From the NCBI RefSeq assembly GCF_947331435.1, contig NZ_CAMZOF010000006.1, positions 248,001 to 312,000 of the forward strand: DNA of 64,000 bases, given 5' to 3'. This stretch comes from Pelagibius sp. Alg239-R121. Its GTDB lineage: Bacteria; Pseudomonadota; Alphaproteobacteria; Kiloniellales; Kiloniellaceae. This document shows positions 35,310-47,756 of the stretch, in pieces. Below the pieces are notes generated by a model, which saw nothing but the letters and a program-made list of their open reading frames with translations, did no database searches and was not told the origin of the DNA. The translations under genes were made by a program, and so were the position numbers. The first letter of the stretch is position 1. Each line of letters starts with the position of its first letter.

Positions 35310-35728
35310 CCCAGATCCACAATTTATGTAATTCCTACTCTCCGCGAATCGGGCATCGACTCCGTCGTGCCGAAACGGATGGCGTACTGGAAGCCGATCA
35401 CTCTCGCAGTTTGGACCTGGGATAGATCGTCTTTGGGAAGTGCGAATCGATGGTCTCTGCAGCGCATCGGGTCCTCAGAAATTTGCATCGTTCTTTCGCG
35501 GCTGTGCTTACCGGGGCCTGGCCGGCGACCTCTGCGATTCGAAAGTGATTTGGAACTGTCGCGATCCACTGGCAACCGGCATTGAGAAGGCGGTTGTGGA
35601 CATGACTGTCTTCAGTTTTGGAGTTGTTCCTGCACTGTAAGGCCTTCTCGACTCGGCCGGGCGGACCGGTTCGGTCAATCTTCGATCATGCTTTTGGCAT
35701 GAAATCGAAAAAAGCCATCGGCCAATGC
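35310..35728. other. Spacer between tRNA-Val and tRNA-Asp
   Basis: About 420 bases. Short frames exist on both strands, but none has a ribosome site or family match. Nothing is recognised here until the tRNA-Asp promoter. Confidence 0.4.
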
Positions 35729-35757
35729 TTGACACCTGCGGGGGGAGGGAGTACATC
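35729..35757 (+). promoter_or_regulatory. Promoter of tRNA-Asp
   Basis: A perfect TTGACA (35729-35734), 17-base spacer and TACATC, 31 bases before the tRNA. Confidence 0.55.
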
Positions 35758-35788
35758 ACCGCAGCCCGCTACGGCGGGGCCCTTTTAA

Positions 35789-35865
<77 letters not shown>

Positions 35866-36441
35866 CTCTTCCTAAAATTTAGATTTTTTCGATGCTTGGA
35901 ACACTGATTCCGGCGAACTGATCGTTCCTGAGACTCGGACTCCAGCGCTCAGGATCGACGATCTGATGATGGAGTCGGATCAAACAGGGCTTCTGGCCGG
36001 GCTGTGGTGTCCTCCCGGCGCGTCAGAAGCATGTTGCAGGTGCATCCGATGCGTCAAATCGTCTAAGCCCTTCCTATGGCTCTGCAGTCATCGAAACAAT
36101 TTGTAGAAAATTAACTATAAAACAATGAATTGTTAGCAAATTCGACCTATTCATCGATCCCGTCGCGGGAGTTGTTTGCGACGAGAAAGCTGATCGCTAT
36201 TGGTTGGGTTTTTCTGCGGTGCAACAAAAAATATCCGCTGGCCGCAATCGGGCTGCGTTTGATGCTTTTCCCCGGCCCGTCTTGGCCGTATATTGCGACA
36301 AATTCGTGGCATTCGTTGCTGCGCTGTGGCTTAAGACATGGCAAGCGCTTTGTCTGAGACGATAACAAGCCCGAAATGGGCGGCAAGTGCACTGCACCAA
36401 AGCGTCGAGAGGTTGGCGCGTTTTGTTGGAGATCAAATCGA
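35866..36441. other. Spacer upstream of the nuo operon
   Basis: About 576 bases without a supportable gene. The part at 36085-36150 is strongly AT-rich, against the GC-rich surroundings, and is the likely site of the nuo promoter(s). No clear operator or riboswitch is recognised. Confidence 0.45.
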
Positions 36442-36807
36442 ATGGAAGGCCTGTTAGCCGAATACCTGCCGATCCTTATTTTTATCGGGATTGCCGTGGG
36501 CCTTGCCGGCGTTATGGTTGCGGCCTCTTACATTGTCGGACGTCAGCGCCCCGATTCGGAAAAGATATCGGCATACGAATGCGGCTTTGAAGCCTTCGAC
36601 GACGCACGGAGCAAATTTGACGTAAGATTTTATCTCGTCGCTATCCTGTTCATTATCTTCGATCTGGAAGTCGCGTTTCTGTTCCCCTGGGCGGTGGCTT
36701 TGGGGGATATCGGCCTATTTGGTTTTTGGTCGATGGTCGTCTTCCTTGGCATCCTGACCATCGGATTTGTCTACGAGTGGAAAAAGGGTGCGTTGGAATG
36801 GGAGTAG
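36442..36807 (+). CDS. nuoA: NADH-quinone oxidoreductase subunit A
   Basis: 121 residues from ATG 36442 (TTGGAGA upstream). Three membrane helices. The loop '[40 protein letters not shown]' contains the conserved Cys and acidic residues of the ND3 quinone-site loop. Membrane arm of complex I. First gene of the fourteen-gene operon; the gap to nuoB is 4 bases. Confidence 0.97.
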   Translation: MEGLLAEYLPILIFIGIAVGLAGVMVAASYIVGRQRPDSEKISAYECGFEAFDDARSKFDVRFYLVAILFIIFDLEVAFLFPWAVALGDIGLFGFWSMVVFLGILTIGFVYEWKKGALEWE

Positions 36808-36811
36808 CACG

Positions 36812-37351
36812 ATGAGTTCCGTTGATGCAGGTGCGCCGATTCCCGCAGGTACACAGCAGGATAAAATCCTTTCGGCAGTGACCGATGAGATCACCGAAAA
36901 GGGATTTGTGATTGCCCAGATGGACAAGCTGGCGGCATGGGCGCAGTCGGGATCGCTTTGGCCCATGACTTTCGGTCTGGCTTGTTGCGCCGTGGAGATG
37001 ATGCACACGGCCTGCAGCCGCTATGACATGGACCGTTTCGGTGTTGTGTTCCGTCCGTCGCCACGCCAGTCCGACGTAATGATCGTCGCCGGCACCCTGA
37101 CCAACAAAATGGCGCCGGCATTGCGCAAGGTTTACGACCAGATGCCCGAACCGCGTTGGGTGATCTCCATGGGATCCTGTGCCAACGGCGGCGGCTACTA
37201 TCACTATTCCTATTCCGTCGTGCGCGGCTGCGACCGCATCGTGCCCGTCGATATCTATGTTCCCGGCTGTCCGCCGACGGCCGAGGCTCTGCTCTACGGC
37301 ATCCTTCAGCTCCAAAAGAAGATAAAACGCGAAGCCCTGCTTGTCCGCTAG
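36812..37351 (+). CDS. nuoB: NADH-quinone oxidoreductase subunit B
   Basis: 179 residues from ATG 36812. Carries the ligands of cluster N2: '[10 protein letters not shown]' (tandem Cys), '[10 protein letters not shown]' and '[11 protein letters not shown]'. It passes electrons to quinone at the junction of the peripheral and membrane arms. N-terminus is extended by about 20 polar residues relative to the core fold. Confidence 0.98.
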   Translation: MSSVDAGAPIPAGTQQDKILSAVTDEITEKGFVIAQMDKLAAWAQSGSLWPMTFGLACCAVEMMHTACSRYDMDRFGVVFRPSPRQSDVMIVAGTLTNKMAPALRKVYDQMPEPRWVISMGSCANGGGYYHYSYSVVRGCDRIVPVDIYVPGCPPTAEALLYGILQLQKKIKREALLVR

Positions 37352-37387
37352 GCGGGATCGCTTCGCCATCACATCTGGCAGATTCCT

Positions 37388-38011
37388 ATGAATGAAGCCC
37401 TCAATGATCTCGGTGAATATATCAGCGCTGCACATGCGCAGCGTGTGACCGGGTTCGAAGTCATCGCCGATGAACTGATAATCCTGTGCAATCGCGATGC
37501 GATTACCAAGGTTCTGACTTTTCTTCGGGATGATCAGAATTGCCAGTTCAAACAACTGGTCGACCTGACTGCCGTGGATCACCCGTCGCGTGAAGAACGC
37601 TTCGACGTGGTCTACAACCTGCTTTCGCTCAAACTCAATCAGCGCATCCGAGTGAAGATCGCGACGGACGAATCCACAATGGTCGCTTCCGTTGCCGATG
37701 TCTTTTCCTCGGCGATCTGGTTTGAACGCGAGGCCTGGGACATGTACGGCATCTTCTTTGCCGAGCATCCGGACCTTCGTCGCATGCTGACCGACTACGG
37801 TTTCGAAGGCCATCCGCTGCGTAAGGACTTTCCGCTGACCGGTTATGTCGAAGTCCGCTACGACGAAACCCAGAAGCGGGTGGTTTACGAGCCGGTCAAT
37901 CTAACTCAGGAGTTCCGGAGTTTCGACTTCATGTCGCCCTGGGAAGGCATGCTGCATTTGCCCGGTGACGAAAAGGCCGATGCGGAGAATGGCGAAGAGG
38001 GGGCCGCCTGA
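37388..38011 (+). CDS. nuoC: NADH-quinone oxidoreductase subunit C
   Basis: 207 residues, the 30-kDa subunit. Its signature '[41 protein letters not shown]' is in the middle, with '[14 protein letters not shown]' after it. Separate from nuoD (not fused as in E. coli). Its stop overlaps the nuoD start (TGATG). An acidic C-terminal tail is present. Confidence 0.98.
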   Translation: MNEALNDLGEYISAAHAQRVTGFEVIADELIILCNRDAITKVLTFLRDDQNCQFKQLVDLTAVDHPSREERFDVVYNLLSLKLNQRIRVKIATDESTMVASVADVFSSAIWFEREAWDMYGIFFAEHPDLRRMLTDYGFEGHPLRKDFPLTGYVEVRYDETQKRVVYEPVNLTQEFRSFDFMSPWEGMLHLPGDEKADAENGEEGAA

Positions 38012-39189
38012 TGGCCGAACAACAAATCAAGCCGATGACGCTCAATTTCGGTCCGCAGCACCCTGCGGCCCATGGCGTTCTCCGGCTGGTGCTCGAAATG
38101 GACGGCGAGATCATCGAGCGCGCGGACCCGCACATCGGTCTGCTGCACCGGGGCACGGAAAAGCTGATCGAGCACAAGACTTATCTTCAGGCCGTGCCGT
38201 ACTTCGATCGTCTGGACTATGTCGCGCCGATGAACCAGGAGCATGCCTTTGCTCTGGCGACGGAAAAACTGCTTGGGATCGAAGTCCCGCAACGCGGCCA
38301 ATACATCCGCGTGCTTTACTGCGAAATCGGGCGGATCCTTAATCATCTTCTGAACATCACGACCTTCGCCATCGACGTCGGTGCCATGACCCCGATCCTC
38401 TGGGGGTTTGAGGAACGAGAGAAGTTGATGGAGTTCTACGAGCGCGCCTGCGGTGCGCGGCTCCACGCCGCTTACTTCCGTCCCGGCGGTGTACATCAGG
38501 ATCTGCCGGCCGGCCTTCTCGAAGATATCTCCGCGTTCTGTAAGACCTTCCCGAAGGTCATCGACGACATGGAAGGCCTGCTGACCAACAACCGGATTTT
38601 CCGTCAGCGCACGGTGGATATCGGCATCATCACGCGGGAGGAAGCCAGCGACTGGGGTTTCTCCGGCGTTATGCTACGCGGCTCGAACGTGCCATGGGAT
38701 CTTCGCAAGTCGCAGCCTTACGATTGCTATGAAGAACTGGAATTCGACATTCCCGTTGGCAAGAACGGTGACTGTTTCGATCGCTATCTTTGCCGCATTG
38801 AGGAGATGCGTCAAAGCCTGCGCCTGATGGAACAATGCATTGAAAAAATGCCGGACGGTCCGGTAATGACGGCTGATCACAAGATCACACCGCCGCGACG
38901 CGCAGATATGAAGCAGTCGATGGAAGCGCTCATCCATCATTTCAAACTCTATACCGAGGGCTACCACGTGCCACCGGGCGAGACCTACACCGCCGTCGAA
39001 GCGCCGAAGGGCGAGTTTGGCGTGTTTCTTATCTCCGACGGCAGCAACAAACCCTACCGCTGTAAAATCCGTGCGCCCGGGTTTGCGCATTTGGCGGCCA
39101 TGGACTACATGTGCCGCGGCCATATGCTGGCGGACAGCGTGGCGATTTTGGGATCAATGGATATCGTGTTCGGCGAGGTCGACCGATGA
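38011..39189 (+). CDS. nuoD: NADH-quinone oxidoreductase subunit D
   Basis: 392 residues, the 49-kDa subunit, related to the NiFe hydrogenase large subunit. '[15 protein letters not shown]' near the start, '[14 protein letters not shown]' and '[18 protein letters not shown]' line the quinone cavity; the C-terminus '[11 protein letters not shown]' is canonical. Overlaps nuoC by one base and nuoE by four. Confidence 0.98.
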   Translation: MAEQQIKPMTLNFGPQHPAAHGVLRLVLEMDGEIIERADPHIGLLHRGTEKLIEHKTYLQAVPYFDRLDYVAPMNQEHAFALATEKLLGIEVPQRGQYIRVLYCEIGRILNHLLNITTFAIDVGAMTPILWGFEEREKLMEFYERACGARLHAAYFRPGGVHQDLPAGLLEDISAFCKTFPKVIDDMEGLLTNNRIFRQRTVDIGIITREEASDWGFSGVMLRGSNVPWDLRKSQPYDCYEELEFDIPVGKNGDCFDRYLCRIEEMRQSLRLMEQCIEKMPDGPVMTADHKITPPRRADMKQSMEALIHHFKLYTEGYHVPPGETYTAVEAPKGEFGVFLISDGSNKPYRCKIRAPGFAHLAAMDYMCRGHMLADSVAILGSMDIVFGEVDR

Positions 39190-39863
39190 AGGTTACGAGT
39201 TACGCACAAGGGTCTGCCGAAGGCTTTTCCTTTACACCCGAAAATCTGGAAATCGCCAACAAGTTTGTCGCGCGCTATCCGGAAGGCCGGCAGGCCAGCG
39301 CAGTGATCGCATTACTGGATCTGGCCCAGCGCCAAAGTGACGGCTGGCTGCCCGGGGCGGCGATCGAATATGTCGCCAACTTCCTCGAGATTGCGCCGAT
39401 GCGTGCGTTCGAGGTTGCCAGCTTCTACACCATGTTCAATCTGAAGCCGGTCGGAAAGCACTTCATCCAGGTCTGCCGTACCACGCCTTGCTGGCTTCGC
39501 GGCTCTGATGGTTTGTCAGAGGCCTGCAAGAAAAAGCTGGGTGTGAAATTCGGGGAAGTTACCGAAGACGGGCTTTTCTCGGTGATCGAAGTCGAATGTC
39601 TGGGCGCCTGCGCCAACGCGCCGATGGTGCAGATCAACGACGACTATTACGAAGACCTGACGCCGGAGCGTATGGCGGAGATGATCGACGATCTGCGGGC
39701 CGGCCGGGAATTACCGGTCGGGTCACAGATTGGCCGTCTGACTTCTTCGCCGGAAGGCGGACCACAGACTCTCCAGGATCTGCCGCCCTTTGACGGTAAG
39801 GCCGTGAAGATGGCGCCGGAGCCCGGCAGCGCCGAAGTGGCACCGAGTGGGGAGGAGGGCTGA
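39186..39863 (+). CDS. nuoE: NADH-quinone oxidoreductase subunit E
   Basis: 225 residues from ATG 39186. Thioredoxin-like domain with the 2Fe-2S (N1a) ligands '[10 protein letters not shown]' and '[13 protein letters not shown]'. The last 60 residues form a Pro/Gly-rich tail beyond the usual fold, common in alphaproteobacterial and mitochondrial NDUFV2 relatives. Overlaps nuoD by four bases and nuoF by one (TGATG). Confidence 0.97.
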   Translation: MKVTSYAQGSAEGFSFTPENLEIANKFVARYPEGRQASAVIALLDLAQRQSDGWLPGAAIEYVANFLEIAPMRAFEVASFYTMFNLKPVGKHFIQVCRTTPCWLRGSDGLSEACKKKLGVKFGEVTEDGLFSVIEVECLGACANAPMVQINDDYYEDLTPERMAEMIDDLRAGRELPVGSQIGRLTSSPEGGPQTLQDLPPFDGKAVKMAPEPGSAEVAPSGEEG

Positions 39864-41152
39864 TGCTGAGCGATAAGGACCGCATCTTCACCAACCTTTA
39901 TGGTCAACATGACTGGGGGATCGACGGCGCGCGCGAGCGCGGCATCTGGGACGACACCAAGAGTCTGCTGGCCCTGGGCCGCGAGGAGATTGTTGAGCAG
40001 ATCAAGGGCTCCGGTTTGCGCGGCCGCGGCGGCGCGGGTTTCCCGGCAGGGATCAAGTGGTCTTTCATGCCGAAGGAAAGTGACGGGCGACCGGCCTATC
40101 TGGTGGTGAATGCCGACGAATCCGAACCCGGCTCCTGCAAGGACCGCGAGATCATGCGCAACGATCCGCACCGGCTGCTGGAGGGCTGTCTGGTCGCCGG
40201 TTTCGCCATGGGGGCTCAGGCTTGCTACATCTACATTCGTGGTGAGTATTACCTCGAATCTCAGCGCCTCGAGGCAGCCGTGGAGCAGGCGTATGCAGGC
40301 GGCTTTTTGGGCAAGAACGCCTGTGGTTCCGGCTACGACTACGATCTCTACATTCATCGCGGCGCTGGTGCTTACATCTGTGGGGAAGAAACCGCGTTGC
40401 TGGAGAGCCTGGAAGGCAAGAAGGGACAGCCTCGTCTGAAGCCGCCTTTCCCGGCAGCGGTCGGCCTCTATGGCTGTCCGACCACAGTGACCAATGTCGA
40501 AACCATTGCCGTCTCACCGACAATTCTGCGCCGCGGCCCCGACTGGTTCGCCGGTTTTGGGCGGCAGAACAATGCGGGCACTAAGATCTACAGCATTTCG
40601 GGTCATGTGAATAAGCCCTGTAACGTCGAAGAATCGATGAGTATTCCGCTGAAGGAATTGATCGAGAAACATGCCGGCGGCGTGCGCGGCGGCTGGGATA
40701 ACTTGCTGGCGGTCATCCCCGGCGGCTCCTCGGTCCCGATGTTGCCGAAATCGATCTGCGACACGGTTCTGATGGATTTCGATGCGCTGCGTGAGGTCAA
40801 GTCGGGCCTGGGCACGGCGGCGGTGATCGTGATGGACAAGTCGACCGATATTGTGGAAGCGATTGCCCGTCTGTCGCATTTCTACATGCATGAAAGCTGT
40901 GGCCAGTGCACGCCCTGCCGCGAAGGCACCGGTTGGATGTGGCGCGTAATGACCCGGATGGTGAAGGGGGAAGCGGACGTCGATGAAATCGACACGCTGC
41001 TGGACGTCACCTATCAGGTTGAAGGCCATACTATTTGCGCACTGGGTGACGCGGCTGCCTGGCCGATCCAGGGTTTGATCCGGCATTTCCGTCCCGAGAT
41101 GGAACGCCGGATTCTCGAGTATAAAAAATCCAAACAGGCAGCGGCGGAATAG
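39863..41152 (+). CDS. nuoF: NADH-quinone oxidoreductase subunit F
   Basis: 429 residues, 51-kDa NADH-binding subunit. FMN/NADH site '[16 protein letters not shown]' and '[15 protein letters not shown]'; the 4Fe-4S N3 motif is '[16 protein letters not shown]' with a distant Cys in '[11 protein letters not shown]'. NADH is oxidised here. Ten bases before nuoG. Confidence 0.98.
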   Translation: MLSDKDRIFTNLYGQHDWGIDGARERGIWDDTKSLLALGREEIVEQIKGSGLRGRGGAGFPAGIKWSFMPKESDGRPAYLVVNADESEPGSCKDREIMRNDPHRLLEGCLVAGFAMGAQACYIYIRGEYYLESQRLEAAVEQAYAGGFLGKNACGSGYDYDLYIHRGAGAYICGEETALLESLEGKKGQPRLKPPFPAAVGLYGCPTTVTNVETIAVSPTILRRGPDWFAGFGRQNNAGTKIYSISGHVNKPCNVEESMSIPLKELIEKHAGGVRGGWDNLLAVIPGGSSVPMLPKSICDTVLMDFDALREVKSGLGTAAVIVMDKSTDIVEAIARLSHFYMHESCGQCTPCREGTGWMWRVMTRMVKGEADVDEIDTLLDVTYQVEGHTICALGDAAAWPIQGLIRHFRPEMERRILEYKKSKQAAAE

Positions 41153-41161
41153 GAGACCTTT

Positions 41162-43225
41162 ATGCCGAAGCTGACCATCGACGATCGCGAGATCGAGGTC
41201 CCCAGCGGACTGACGGTTCTCCAGGCCTGTGAACTGGCCGGCGTCGAGATTCCCCGGTTTTGTTATCACGAGCGACTCTCGGTTGCGGGCAACTGCCGCA
41301 TGTGCCTGGTCGAGATGGAGCGCGCACCGAAGCCAATCGCCTCCTGCGCCATGCCGGTGGGCGAAGGCATGGTGATCAAGACCGATACGCCGACGGTCCA
41401 CAAAGCCCGTAAGGGCGTGATGGAATTCCTGCTGATCAATCATCCGCTAGACTGCCCGATCTGCGATCAGGGCGGCGAGTGTGATCTGCAGGATCAGGCC
41501 ATGGCCTTCGGTTTCGACCGTGGCCGCTACGCCGAGAACAAGCGCGCGGTCAAAGAAAAATTCATGGGCCCCCTGATCAAAACGATCATGACCCGCTGTA
41601 TTCAATGCACGCGCTGTGTGCGCTTCTCCACCGAGATTGCCGGTGTCGAGGAGATCGGTCTGGTCAATCGCGGCGAACATGCCGAGATCACTACACTGGA
41701 GAAGGCCGTTGATTCGGAGCTGTCGGGCAATCTGGTCGACGTCTGCCCGGTCGGCGCCCTGACCTCAAAGCCCTACGCCTTTACCGCGCGCCCGTGGGAA
41801 CTGCGCAAGACCAACTCGGTCGACGTGATGGATGCGGTCGGCTCCAACATCCGGGTTGATACCCGGGGCCGTGAAGTCATGCGGGTTCAGCCCAGGCTGC
41901 ATGAAGACATCAACGAGGAATGGATCTCGGACAAGACGCGCCATGCCTGCGACGGCTTGGGACGTCAGAGGATCGATCAACCCTATGTCCGCCGTGACGG
42001 CAAGTTGGTACCGGCGTCCTGGGAAGAGGCCTTCGGTGCAATCGCGTCAAAGATGGATGGCTTGGCAGGCGAAAAGATGGCCGCGATTGCCGGCGATCTC
42101 TGTGACGCTGAATCCATGTTTGCCTTGAAGCAGATGATGAACGGACTGGGCTCGGAAAATTTGGATTGCCGACAGGACGGCGCCAAGCTCGATGCCTCGA
42201 CCCGCGCAGCCTATATATTCAATTCTTCCATCGCCGGGATCGAAGCCGCCGATGCCGTTTTGCTGGTCGGGACAAATCCGCGCTGGGAAGCACCGCTGAT
42301 CAATGCACGTCTGCGGAAACGCTTCCTGGCAAGCGGCCTGAAAATTGGCATGATCGGTCCGCAGGTCGATCTGACCTATCAGGTCGAGTATCTCGGCGCG
42401 GGCGGCGAGACATTAAAGGACGTCGCCGAAGGCCGCAGTTCCTTCTCGGATATCCTGAAAAACGCCGAACGGCCGATGATCATCGTCGGTATGGGCGCCC
42501 TGGCGCGAACAGATGGTGGCGCGGTGCTGGCTCTTGCCCGCAAACTTGCCGATGAATTCGGCATGGTGTCCGACGATTGGAACGGCTTCAACGTTTTGCA
42601 TACGGCGGCATCGCGGGTCGGCGGCCTGGATCTTGGCTTCCTGCCGGGTGAAGGCGGGCGCGATTTGGAAAGCATTCTAGACGGTGCTGGAAAGGGCGAG
42701 ATCGAACTGGTCTACCTGCTTGGCGCCGACGAGATTGGCATGAACAATCTTGGGAAGGCATTCGTCGTTTATCAGGGCCATCACGGAGATGCTGGCGCAC
42801 ACCGGGCCGACGTCGTTCTGCCGGGGGCGGCCTATACTGAAAAGAATGCCACCTACGTCAATACCGAGGGCCGGGTGCAGCTTGGCCGTCTGGCCGGATT
42901 CCCGCCGGGGGATGCCCGCGAAGACTGGACGATTATCAGGGCACTTTCCGCCCAGGTCGGTGAGGGGCTGCCATACGACAATCTGGGTCAGCTGCGTCAA
43001 AAGCTGATCGAGGCCCACGCTGTCTTTGCCGCAATTGATCAGGTGCAACCGGGAAGCTGGACCGACTTTGGTGCAGCGGGAGATCTCGAAGCGGCTCCCT
43101 TCGCATCGCCTGTCGCAAATTTCTACATGACAGATCCGATTAGCCGGGCTTCAGACACCATGGCAAAGTGCACCGAGGCCTTTGTGCTCGGTAAGCAAGA
43201 GGGGGCAACCGGAACCGATGGCTGA
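41162..43225 (+). CDS. nuoG: NADH-quinone oxidoreductase subunit G
   Basis: 687 residues, 75-kDa subunit. N-terminal 2Fe-2S domain '[18 protein letters not shown]', the His-Cys cluster region '[18 protein letters not shown]', then 4Fe-4S '[10 protein letters not shown]' and '[17 protein letters not shown]'. The remaining 450 residues are the molybdopterin-oxidoreductase-like domain. The extra N7 cysteines of E. coli-type NuoG were not seen. Overlaps nuoH by 8 bases. Confidence 0.97.
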   Translation: MPKLTIDDREIEVPSGLTVLQACELAGVEIPRFCYHERLSVAGNCRMCLVEMERAPKPIASCAMPVGEGMVIKTDTPTVHKARKGVMEFLLINHPLDCPICDQGGECDLQDQAMAFGFDRGRYAENKRAVKEKFMGPLIKTIMTRCIQCTRCVRFSTEIAGVEEIGLVNRGEHAEITTLEKAVDSELSGNLVDVCPVGALTSKPYAFTARPWELRKTNSVDVMDAVGSNIRVDTRGREVMRVQPRLHEDINEEWISDKTRHACDGLGRQRIDQPYVRRDGKLVPASWEEAFGAIASKMDGLAGEKMAAIAGDLCDAESMFALKQMMNGLGSENLDCRQDGAKLDASTRAAYIFNSSIAGIEAADAVLLVGTNPRWEAPLINARLRKRFLASGLKIGMIGPQVDLTYQVEYLGAGGETLKDVAEGRSSFSDILKNAERPMIIVGMGALARTDGGAVLALARKLADEFGMVSDDWNGFNVLHTAASRVGGLDLGFLPGEGGRDLESILDGAGKGEIELVYLLGADEIGMNNLGKAFVVYQGHHGDAGAHRADVVLPGAAYTEKNATYVNTEGRVQLGRLAGFPPGDAREDWTIIRALSAQVGEGLPYDNLGQLRQKLIEAHAVFAAIDQVQPGSWTDFGAAGDLEAAPFASPVANFYMTDPISRASDTMAKCTEAFVLGKQEGATGTDG

Positions 43226-44222
43226 ATTCTGGACCGGCTACGGGCTGCCGACAGTCACAATCGTCGCCTATATCATTGCGATCATCGTGCCGCTTCTGGG
43301 CGCCGTCGCCTATCTGACCTATGCGGAACGCAAGGTGATCGGAGCCATGCAGCTGCGCAAAGGGCCCAACGTGGTCGGCCCCTTCGGATTGCTGCAGCCG
43401 CTGGCCGATGGTGTGAAGCTGCTGTTCAAGGAAACCATCCTGCCGGCGGGCGCCAATAAGGTCGTCTTCGTCATGGCGCCGATGCTGACCTTTATCCTCG
43501 GCATGGTCGCTTGGGCGGTCATTCCCTTCGACGAAGGCGTTGTGCTGGCCGACATCAATGTTGGCATTCTCTATCTCTTTGCGATTTCTTCGCTGGGCGT
43601 TTACGGCGTGATCATGGCCGGTTGGGCGTCGAACTCGAAGTATCCCTTCCTCGGCGCGCTGCGTTCGGCGGCACAGATGGTGTCCTACGAAGTCTCCATG
43701 GGCTTCGTGATCATCACGGTCCTGATCTGTGTCGGATCCCTGAATCTGACGGATATCGTGATGGCGCAGAAGACCATCTGGTTCGCCGTCCCGCTGCTGC
43801 CCATGTTCGTGATCTTCTTCATTTCGATTCTGGCGGAAACCAACCGCTCGCCCTTTGATCTGCCCGAGGGCGAATCGGAGCTGGTTGCCGGTTTCTTCGT
43901 CGAATACTCGGCCATGACCTTTGCGCTCTTCTTCCTGGGCGAATACGCCAACATGATCCTGATGAGCGCGATGACCGTGATCCTCTTCATGGGGGGGTGG
44001 TTGCCGCCGCTGGAGATTCTGGGCTTCATTCCGGGGCCGATCTGGTTTTTCGCAAAAATTGCGATGGTGCTCTTCTGCTTCCTGTGGGTTCGGGCAACCT
44101 TCCCACGCTATCGCTACGACCAGTTGATGCGTCTGGGCTGGAAGGTGTTCCTCCCGTTCTCGCTGTTCTGGGTGGTTCTGACGGCCGGTGTGGTTGTCGC
44201 GTTTGATCTGTTTCCGAAGTGA
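43218..44222 (+). CDS. nuoH: NADH-quinone oxidoreductase subunit H
   Basis: 334 residues from ATG 43218, eight membrane helices. '[37 protein letters not shown]' is the ND1 signature, forming the quinone entry channel; '[20 protein letters not shown]' is the acidic loop. Links the peripheral and membrane arms. Confidence 0.98.
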   Translation: MAEFWTGYGLPTVTIVAYIIAIIVPLLGAVAYLTYAERKVIGAMQLRKGPNVVGPFGLLQPLADGVKLLFKETILPAGANKVVFVMAPMLTFILGMVAWAVIPFDEGVVLADINVGILYLFAISSLGVYGVIMAGWASNSKYPFLGALRSAAQMVSYEVSMGFVIITVLICVGSLNLTDIVMAQKTIWFAVPLLPMFVIFFISILAETNRSPFDLPEGESELVAGFFVEYSAMTFALFFLGEYANMILMSAMTVILFMGGWLPPLEILGFIPGPIWFFAKIAMVLFCFLWVRATFPRYRYDQLMRLGWKVFLPFSLFWVVLTAGVVVAFDLFPK

Positions 44223-44268
44223 TGCAGCATCGTGCGCAAAACAAGTTTGTGAGTAAGGGGTAAGGCCT

Positions 44269-44757
44269 ATGGCTTTTCTCGATCGTACAGCCCGCAGCTT
44301 CCTCTTGGGCGAGTTGATATCCGGCATGAGCCTGACCTTGAAGTATTTCTTCAAGCCCAAGGTGACCTTGAACTACCCCTTCGAGAAGGGGCCGCTGTCT
44401 CCGCGCTTTCGGGGCGAACATGCGCTGCGCCGCTATCCGAACGGCGAGGAGCGCTGCATTGCCTGCAAACTTTGCGAGGCGATCTGCCCGGCGCAGGCCA
44501 TCACGATTGAAGCCGAACCGCGTGACGACGGCAGCCGCCGAACCACGCGTTACGACATCGACATGACGAAGTGCATCTACTGCGGTTTCTGTCAGGAAGC
44601 CTGTCCGGTGGATGCCATCGTCGAGGGACCGAACTTCGAGTTCGCGACGGAAACCCGCGAGGAGCTTTTCTACAACAAGGACAAGCTGCTTTCGAACGGG
44701 GACCGTTGGGAGACGGAGATTGCTCAAAACCTGGCGCAGGATGCGCCGTACCGTTAA
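44269..44757 (+). CDS. nuoI: NADH-quinone oxidoreductase subunit I
   Basis: 162 residues with two 4Fe-4S ferredoxin motifs '[12 protein letters not shown]' and '[16 protein letters not shown]' (clusters N6a and N6b). TYKY subunit. The N-terminal amphipathic helix docks to the membrane. A 114-base gap, the longest in the operon, separates it from nuoJ; that gap shows no ORF. Confidence 0.98.
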   Translation: MAFLDRTARSFLLGELISGMSLTLKYFFKPKVTLNYPFEKGPLSPRFRGEHALRRYPNGEERCIACKLCEAICPAQAITIEAEPRDDGSRRTTRYDIDMTKCIYCGFCQEACPVDAIVEGPNFEFATETREELFYNKDKLLSNGDRWETEIAQNLAQDAPYR

Positions 44758-44871
44758 GCCGAAGCGAAGAGCGGCCTGTGCCAATGCGGGCCGGGTTGCT
44801 GGGGGGAAATCGATCTTGGGTACTTCCCGAATACTGGTTCGGCGCAATGCCGGACCCAAAGGACTAAAAAC

Positions 44872-45492
44872 ATGATCGTCCAGGCGCTCGCATTTTATCT
44901 GTTCGCCGCAGTCACGGTCGCCGCCGGTGTGATGGTCGTTTCGGCCCGTAACCCGGTGCATTCTGTGCTGTTCCTGATTCTGGCCTTCTTTAACGCCGCC
45001 GGACTGTTCGTGCTGATGGGCGCGGAGTTTCTGGCCATGATCCTGGTCGTGGTCTACGTGGGTGCGGTCGCAGTTCTGTTTCTCTTCGTCGTGATGATGC
45101 TGGACATCAACTATGCGGCCATGCGCCAGGGCTTTTTGCAGTACCTGCCGGTGGGCGCGTTGATTGGACTGGTCCTGGTGGTCGAGCTGGCGCTGGTCGG
45201 CTTCTCCTGGGTGGCGTCATCGCCTGACGCGCCGGCTTCGTTGGCAGGCGTTCCGATCCCGCCGATCGACGAGGTTCACAATACAAAGGCCATCGGTCAG
45301 GTGGTTTACACCAAGTTCGCCTATCTGTTTCAAATGGCCGGTCTGGTCCTCCTGGTCGCGATGGTCGGGGCAATTGTTCTCACACTGCGTCAGCGCGAAG
45401 GCGTTCGGCGCCAGTCGATCTCGGCGCAGGTCTCCCGGACTCGGGAAGAGGCGGTTGAGATCAAACAGGTACCGACGAGGAGCGGGGTCTGA
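44872..45492 (+). CDS. nuoJ: NADH-quinone oxidoreductase subunit J
   Basis: 206 residues, five membrane helices, ND6 homologue. 'VSARNPVHSVLFLILAFFNAAGLFVLMGAEFLAMILVVVYVGAVAVLFLFVVMML' contains the conserved helix-3 pi-bulge region. The polar C-terminal tail extends about 35 residues past the last helix. Three bases before nuoK. Confidence 0.97.
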   Translation: MIVQALAFYLFAAVTVAAGVMVVSARNPVHSVLFLILAFFNAAGLFVLMGAEFLAMILVVVYVGAVAVLFLFVVMMLDINYAAMRQGFLQYLPVGALIGLVLVVELALVGFSWVASSPDAPASLAGVPIPPIDEVHNTKAIGQVVYTKFAYLFQMAGLVLLVAMVGAIVLTLRQREGVRRQSISAQVSRTREEAVEIKQVPTRSGV

Positions 45493-45495
45493 CAT

Positions 45496-45807
45496 ATGTT
45501 TGAAATTGGCCTCGAGCACTATCTGACCGTTGCCGCGATCCTCTTTACCCTGGGGATCTTCGGCATTTTCCTGAACCGTAAGAACGTGATCATCATCCTG
45601 ATGTCGATTGAGCTGATGCTGCTCGCGGTCAACATCAACCTGGTGGCTTTCTCGACTCACCTCGGCGATCTGCTGGGCCAGATCTTCGCGATGTTCGTCT
45701 TGACCGTTGCGGCTGCCGAAGCCGCGATAGGTCTGGCGATCCTTGTGGTCTACTTCCGGAACCGCGGATCCATCGCGGTCGAAGATATCAATATGATGAA
45801 GGGCTGA
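45496..45807 (+). CDS. nuoK: NADH-quinone oxidoreductase subunit K
   Basis: 103 residues, three membrane helices, ND4L homologue. The two membrane glutamates are in '[15 protein letters not shown]' and '[15 protein letters not shown]'. Part of the central proton pathway. Ten bases before nuoL. Confidence 0.98.
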   Translation: MFEIGLEHYLTVAAILFTLGIFGIFLNRKNVIIILMSIELMLLAVNINLVAFSTHLGDLLGQIFAMFVLTVAAAEAAIGLAILVVYFRNRGSIAVEDINMMKG

Positions 45808-45817
45808 GGACGCCGTT

Positions 45818-47752
45818 ATGGACGTAGTAATTGTCGGCTTACCGCTGGCCGGAGCGATCATAGCAGGACTGTTCGGCCGCACCATCGGCGACCGGGCTTC
45901 GCAGATCGTGACCTGCGCTTTCATGCTGCTGGCCGCGGGCCTTTCCGTGGCGGTCTTCTTCGATGTCGCCATCGGCGGCAACGCCAGGACGACCGAGCTC
46001 TTCACCTGGATCAATTCGGGCGACTTCGAGCTCTCCTGGGCTCTGCGTGTGGATACCTTGACGGCGGTCATGCTGATCGTGGTCAATGGCGTTTCCTCGA
46101 TGGTACATGTCTACTCGGTCGGCTACATGTCGCATGACAAGCACCGCCCGCGCTTCTTTGCCTATCTGAGCCTCTTCACCTTCTTCATGCTGATGCTGGT
46201 GACGGCCGACAACTTCGTGCAGATGTTCTTCGGCTGGGAGGGCGTCGGTCTGGCGTCTTACCTGCTGATCGGTTTCTGGTATGAAAAGCCCAGTGCCTGT
46301 GCCGCGGCCATAAAGGCTTTCCTGGTCAACCGGGTCGGCGATATCGGCTTTGCCCTGGGCATCATGGGGGCCTTCGTGCTGTTCGGTGCGGTCGGATTCG
46401 ATCAGGTCTTCTCGGCGGTCGAAAGTCAGAAGGACGCGCAGTTTGCCTTTATCGGCATCGAAGGGCATGCCCTGACCATTATCTGTATCCTGCTGTTCGT
46501 GGGCGCCATGGGTAAGTCGGCGCAACTGGGGCTGCACACCTGGCTGCCGGATGCCATGGAAGGCCCGACCCCGGTCTCCGCGCTGATCCATGCCGCGACC
46601 ATGGTAACCGCCGGTGTCTTCATGCTGGCGCGGTTGTCGCCGATGTTCGAATACGCGCCGACGGCGCTTGAACTGGTGACCTATATCGGTGCCGGCACGG
46701 CCTTCTTCGCCGCTACGGTCGGATTGACGCAGACCGACATCAAGCGGGTCATCGCTTATTCGACCTGTTCGCAGCTTGGTTACATGTTCTTTGCCCTGGG
46801 TGTTTCGGCCTACGGCGGGGCCATTTTCCATCTCTTCACGCACGCCTTTTTCAAGGCGCTTCTGTTCTTGGGTGCAGGTTCGGTGATCCATGCCATGTCC
46901 AACGAACAGGACATGCGCAACATGGGCGGCATCTACAAGTTGATCCCCGCCACCTACGGCTTGATGTGGATCGGCTCGTTGGCCTTGGCCGGCATCTGGC
47001 CATTTGCCGGATATTTCTCGAAGGATCTGGTGCTTGAGGCTGCTTACGCCGATCACAGCGCCCATGGCGGTTTTGCCTTCTGGCTCGGCATCGCCGCAGC
47101 CTTCATGACCGCCTTCTATTCCTGGCGCCTGCTGTTCATGACCTTCCATGGGAAGCCACGCGCGAGCAAGGAGGTCATGTCCCACGTCCATGAATCGCCG
47201 ATGGTGATGATGATCCCGCTGATTGTGCTGGCGGTGGGCGCGGTGTTCTCTGGCTTGCTAGGGTACAACTATTTCGTCGGCGACCTGCGCGTCGAGTTCT
47301 GGGGCGAAGCGCTCTTCGTACTGCCGGAGAACGACACGATCGAGGCTGCACATCATGTGCCTGGATGGGTGCCTTGGCTGCCTTTCGTCGTGGCGGTCAG
47401 CGGTATCGGCCTTGCGTGGCTGTTCTATGTCGCGAAACCGGACCTGCCGCAGACTTTTGCAAATGCCGTCCGGCCGCTCTACCTCTTCTCCTTCAACAAG
47501 TGGTACTTCGATGAGCTTTATGATGCGCTGTTCGTCCGACCGGCCATGGCGCTTGGGCGGAAGCTCTGGAAGGCGGGAGACGGGGCGATCATAGACGGCT
47601 TTGGGCCCGACGGTGTGGCCGAATCGACCCGAAATCTCGCGCAGCGGATCTCGGCACTACAGACCGGTTACGTCTACCACTATGCGTTCGTCATGCTGAT
47701 CGGCGTCGTCGGACTGGTGACCTGGTATTTCCTGACCCAGGCTGGAGTGTGA
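45818..47752 (+). CDS. nuoL: NADH-quinone oxidoreductase subunit L
   Basis: 644 residues, antiporter-like ND5 homologue with about 16 helices. '[21 protein letters not shown]' and '[38 protein letters not shown]' carry the key Glu, Lys and His of the proton channel. The long lateral helix follows in the C-terminal part. Four bases before nuoM. Confidence 0.98.
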   Translation: MDVVIVGLPLAGAIIAGLFGRTIGDRASQIVTCAFMLLAAGLSVAVFFDVAIGGNARTTELFTWINSGDFELSWALRVDTLTAVMLIVVNGVSSMVHVYSVGYMSHDKHRPRFFAYLSLFTFFMLMLVTADNFVQMFFGWEGVGLASYLLIGFWYEKPSACAAAIKAFLVNRVGDIGFALGIMGAFVLFGAVGFDQVFSAVESQKDAQFAFIGIEGHALTIICILLFVGAMGKSAQLGLHTWLPDAMEGPTPVSALIHAATMVTAGVFMLARLSPMFEYAPTALELVTYIGAGTAFFAATVGLTQTDIKRVIAYSTCSQLGYMFFALGVSAYGGAIFHLFTHAFFKALLFLGAGSVIHAMSNEQDMRNMGGIYKLIPATYGLMWIGSLALAGIWPFAGYFSKDLVLEAAYADHSAHGGFAFWLGIAAAFMTAFYSWRLLFMTFHGKPRASKEVMSHVHESPMVMMIPLIVLAVGAVFSGLLGYNYFVGDLRVEFWGEALFVLPENDTIEAAHHVPGWVPWLPFVVAVSGIGLAWLFYVAKPDLPQTFANAVRPLYLFSFNKWYFDELYDALFVRPAMALGRKLWKAGDGAIIDGFGPDGVAESTRNLAQRISALQTGYVYHYAFVMLIGVVGLVTWYFLTQAGV

Positions 47753-47756
47753 TCGC

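Noticed and set aside
36130-36357. A 75-codon frame upstream of nuoA
   Set aside because: No ribosome site and an AT-rich start; likely chance.
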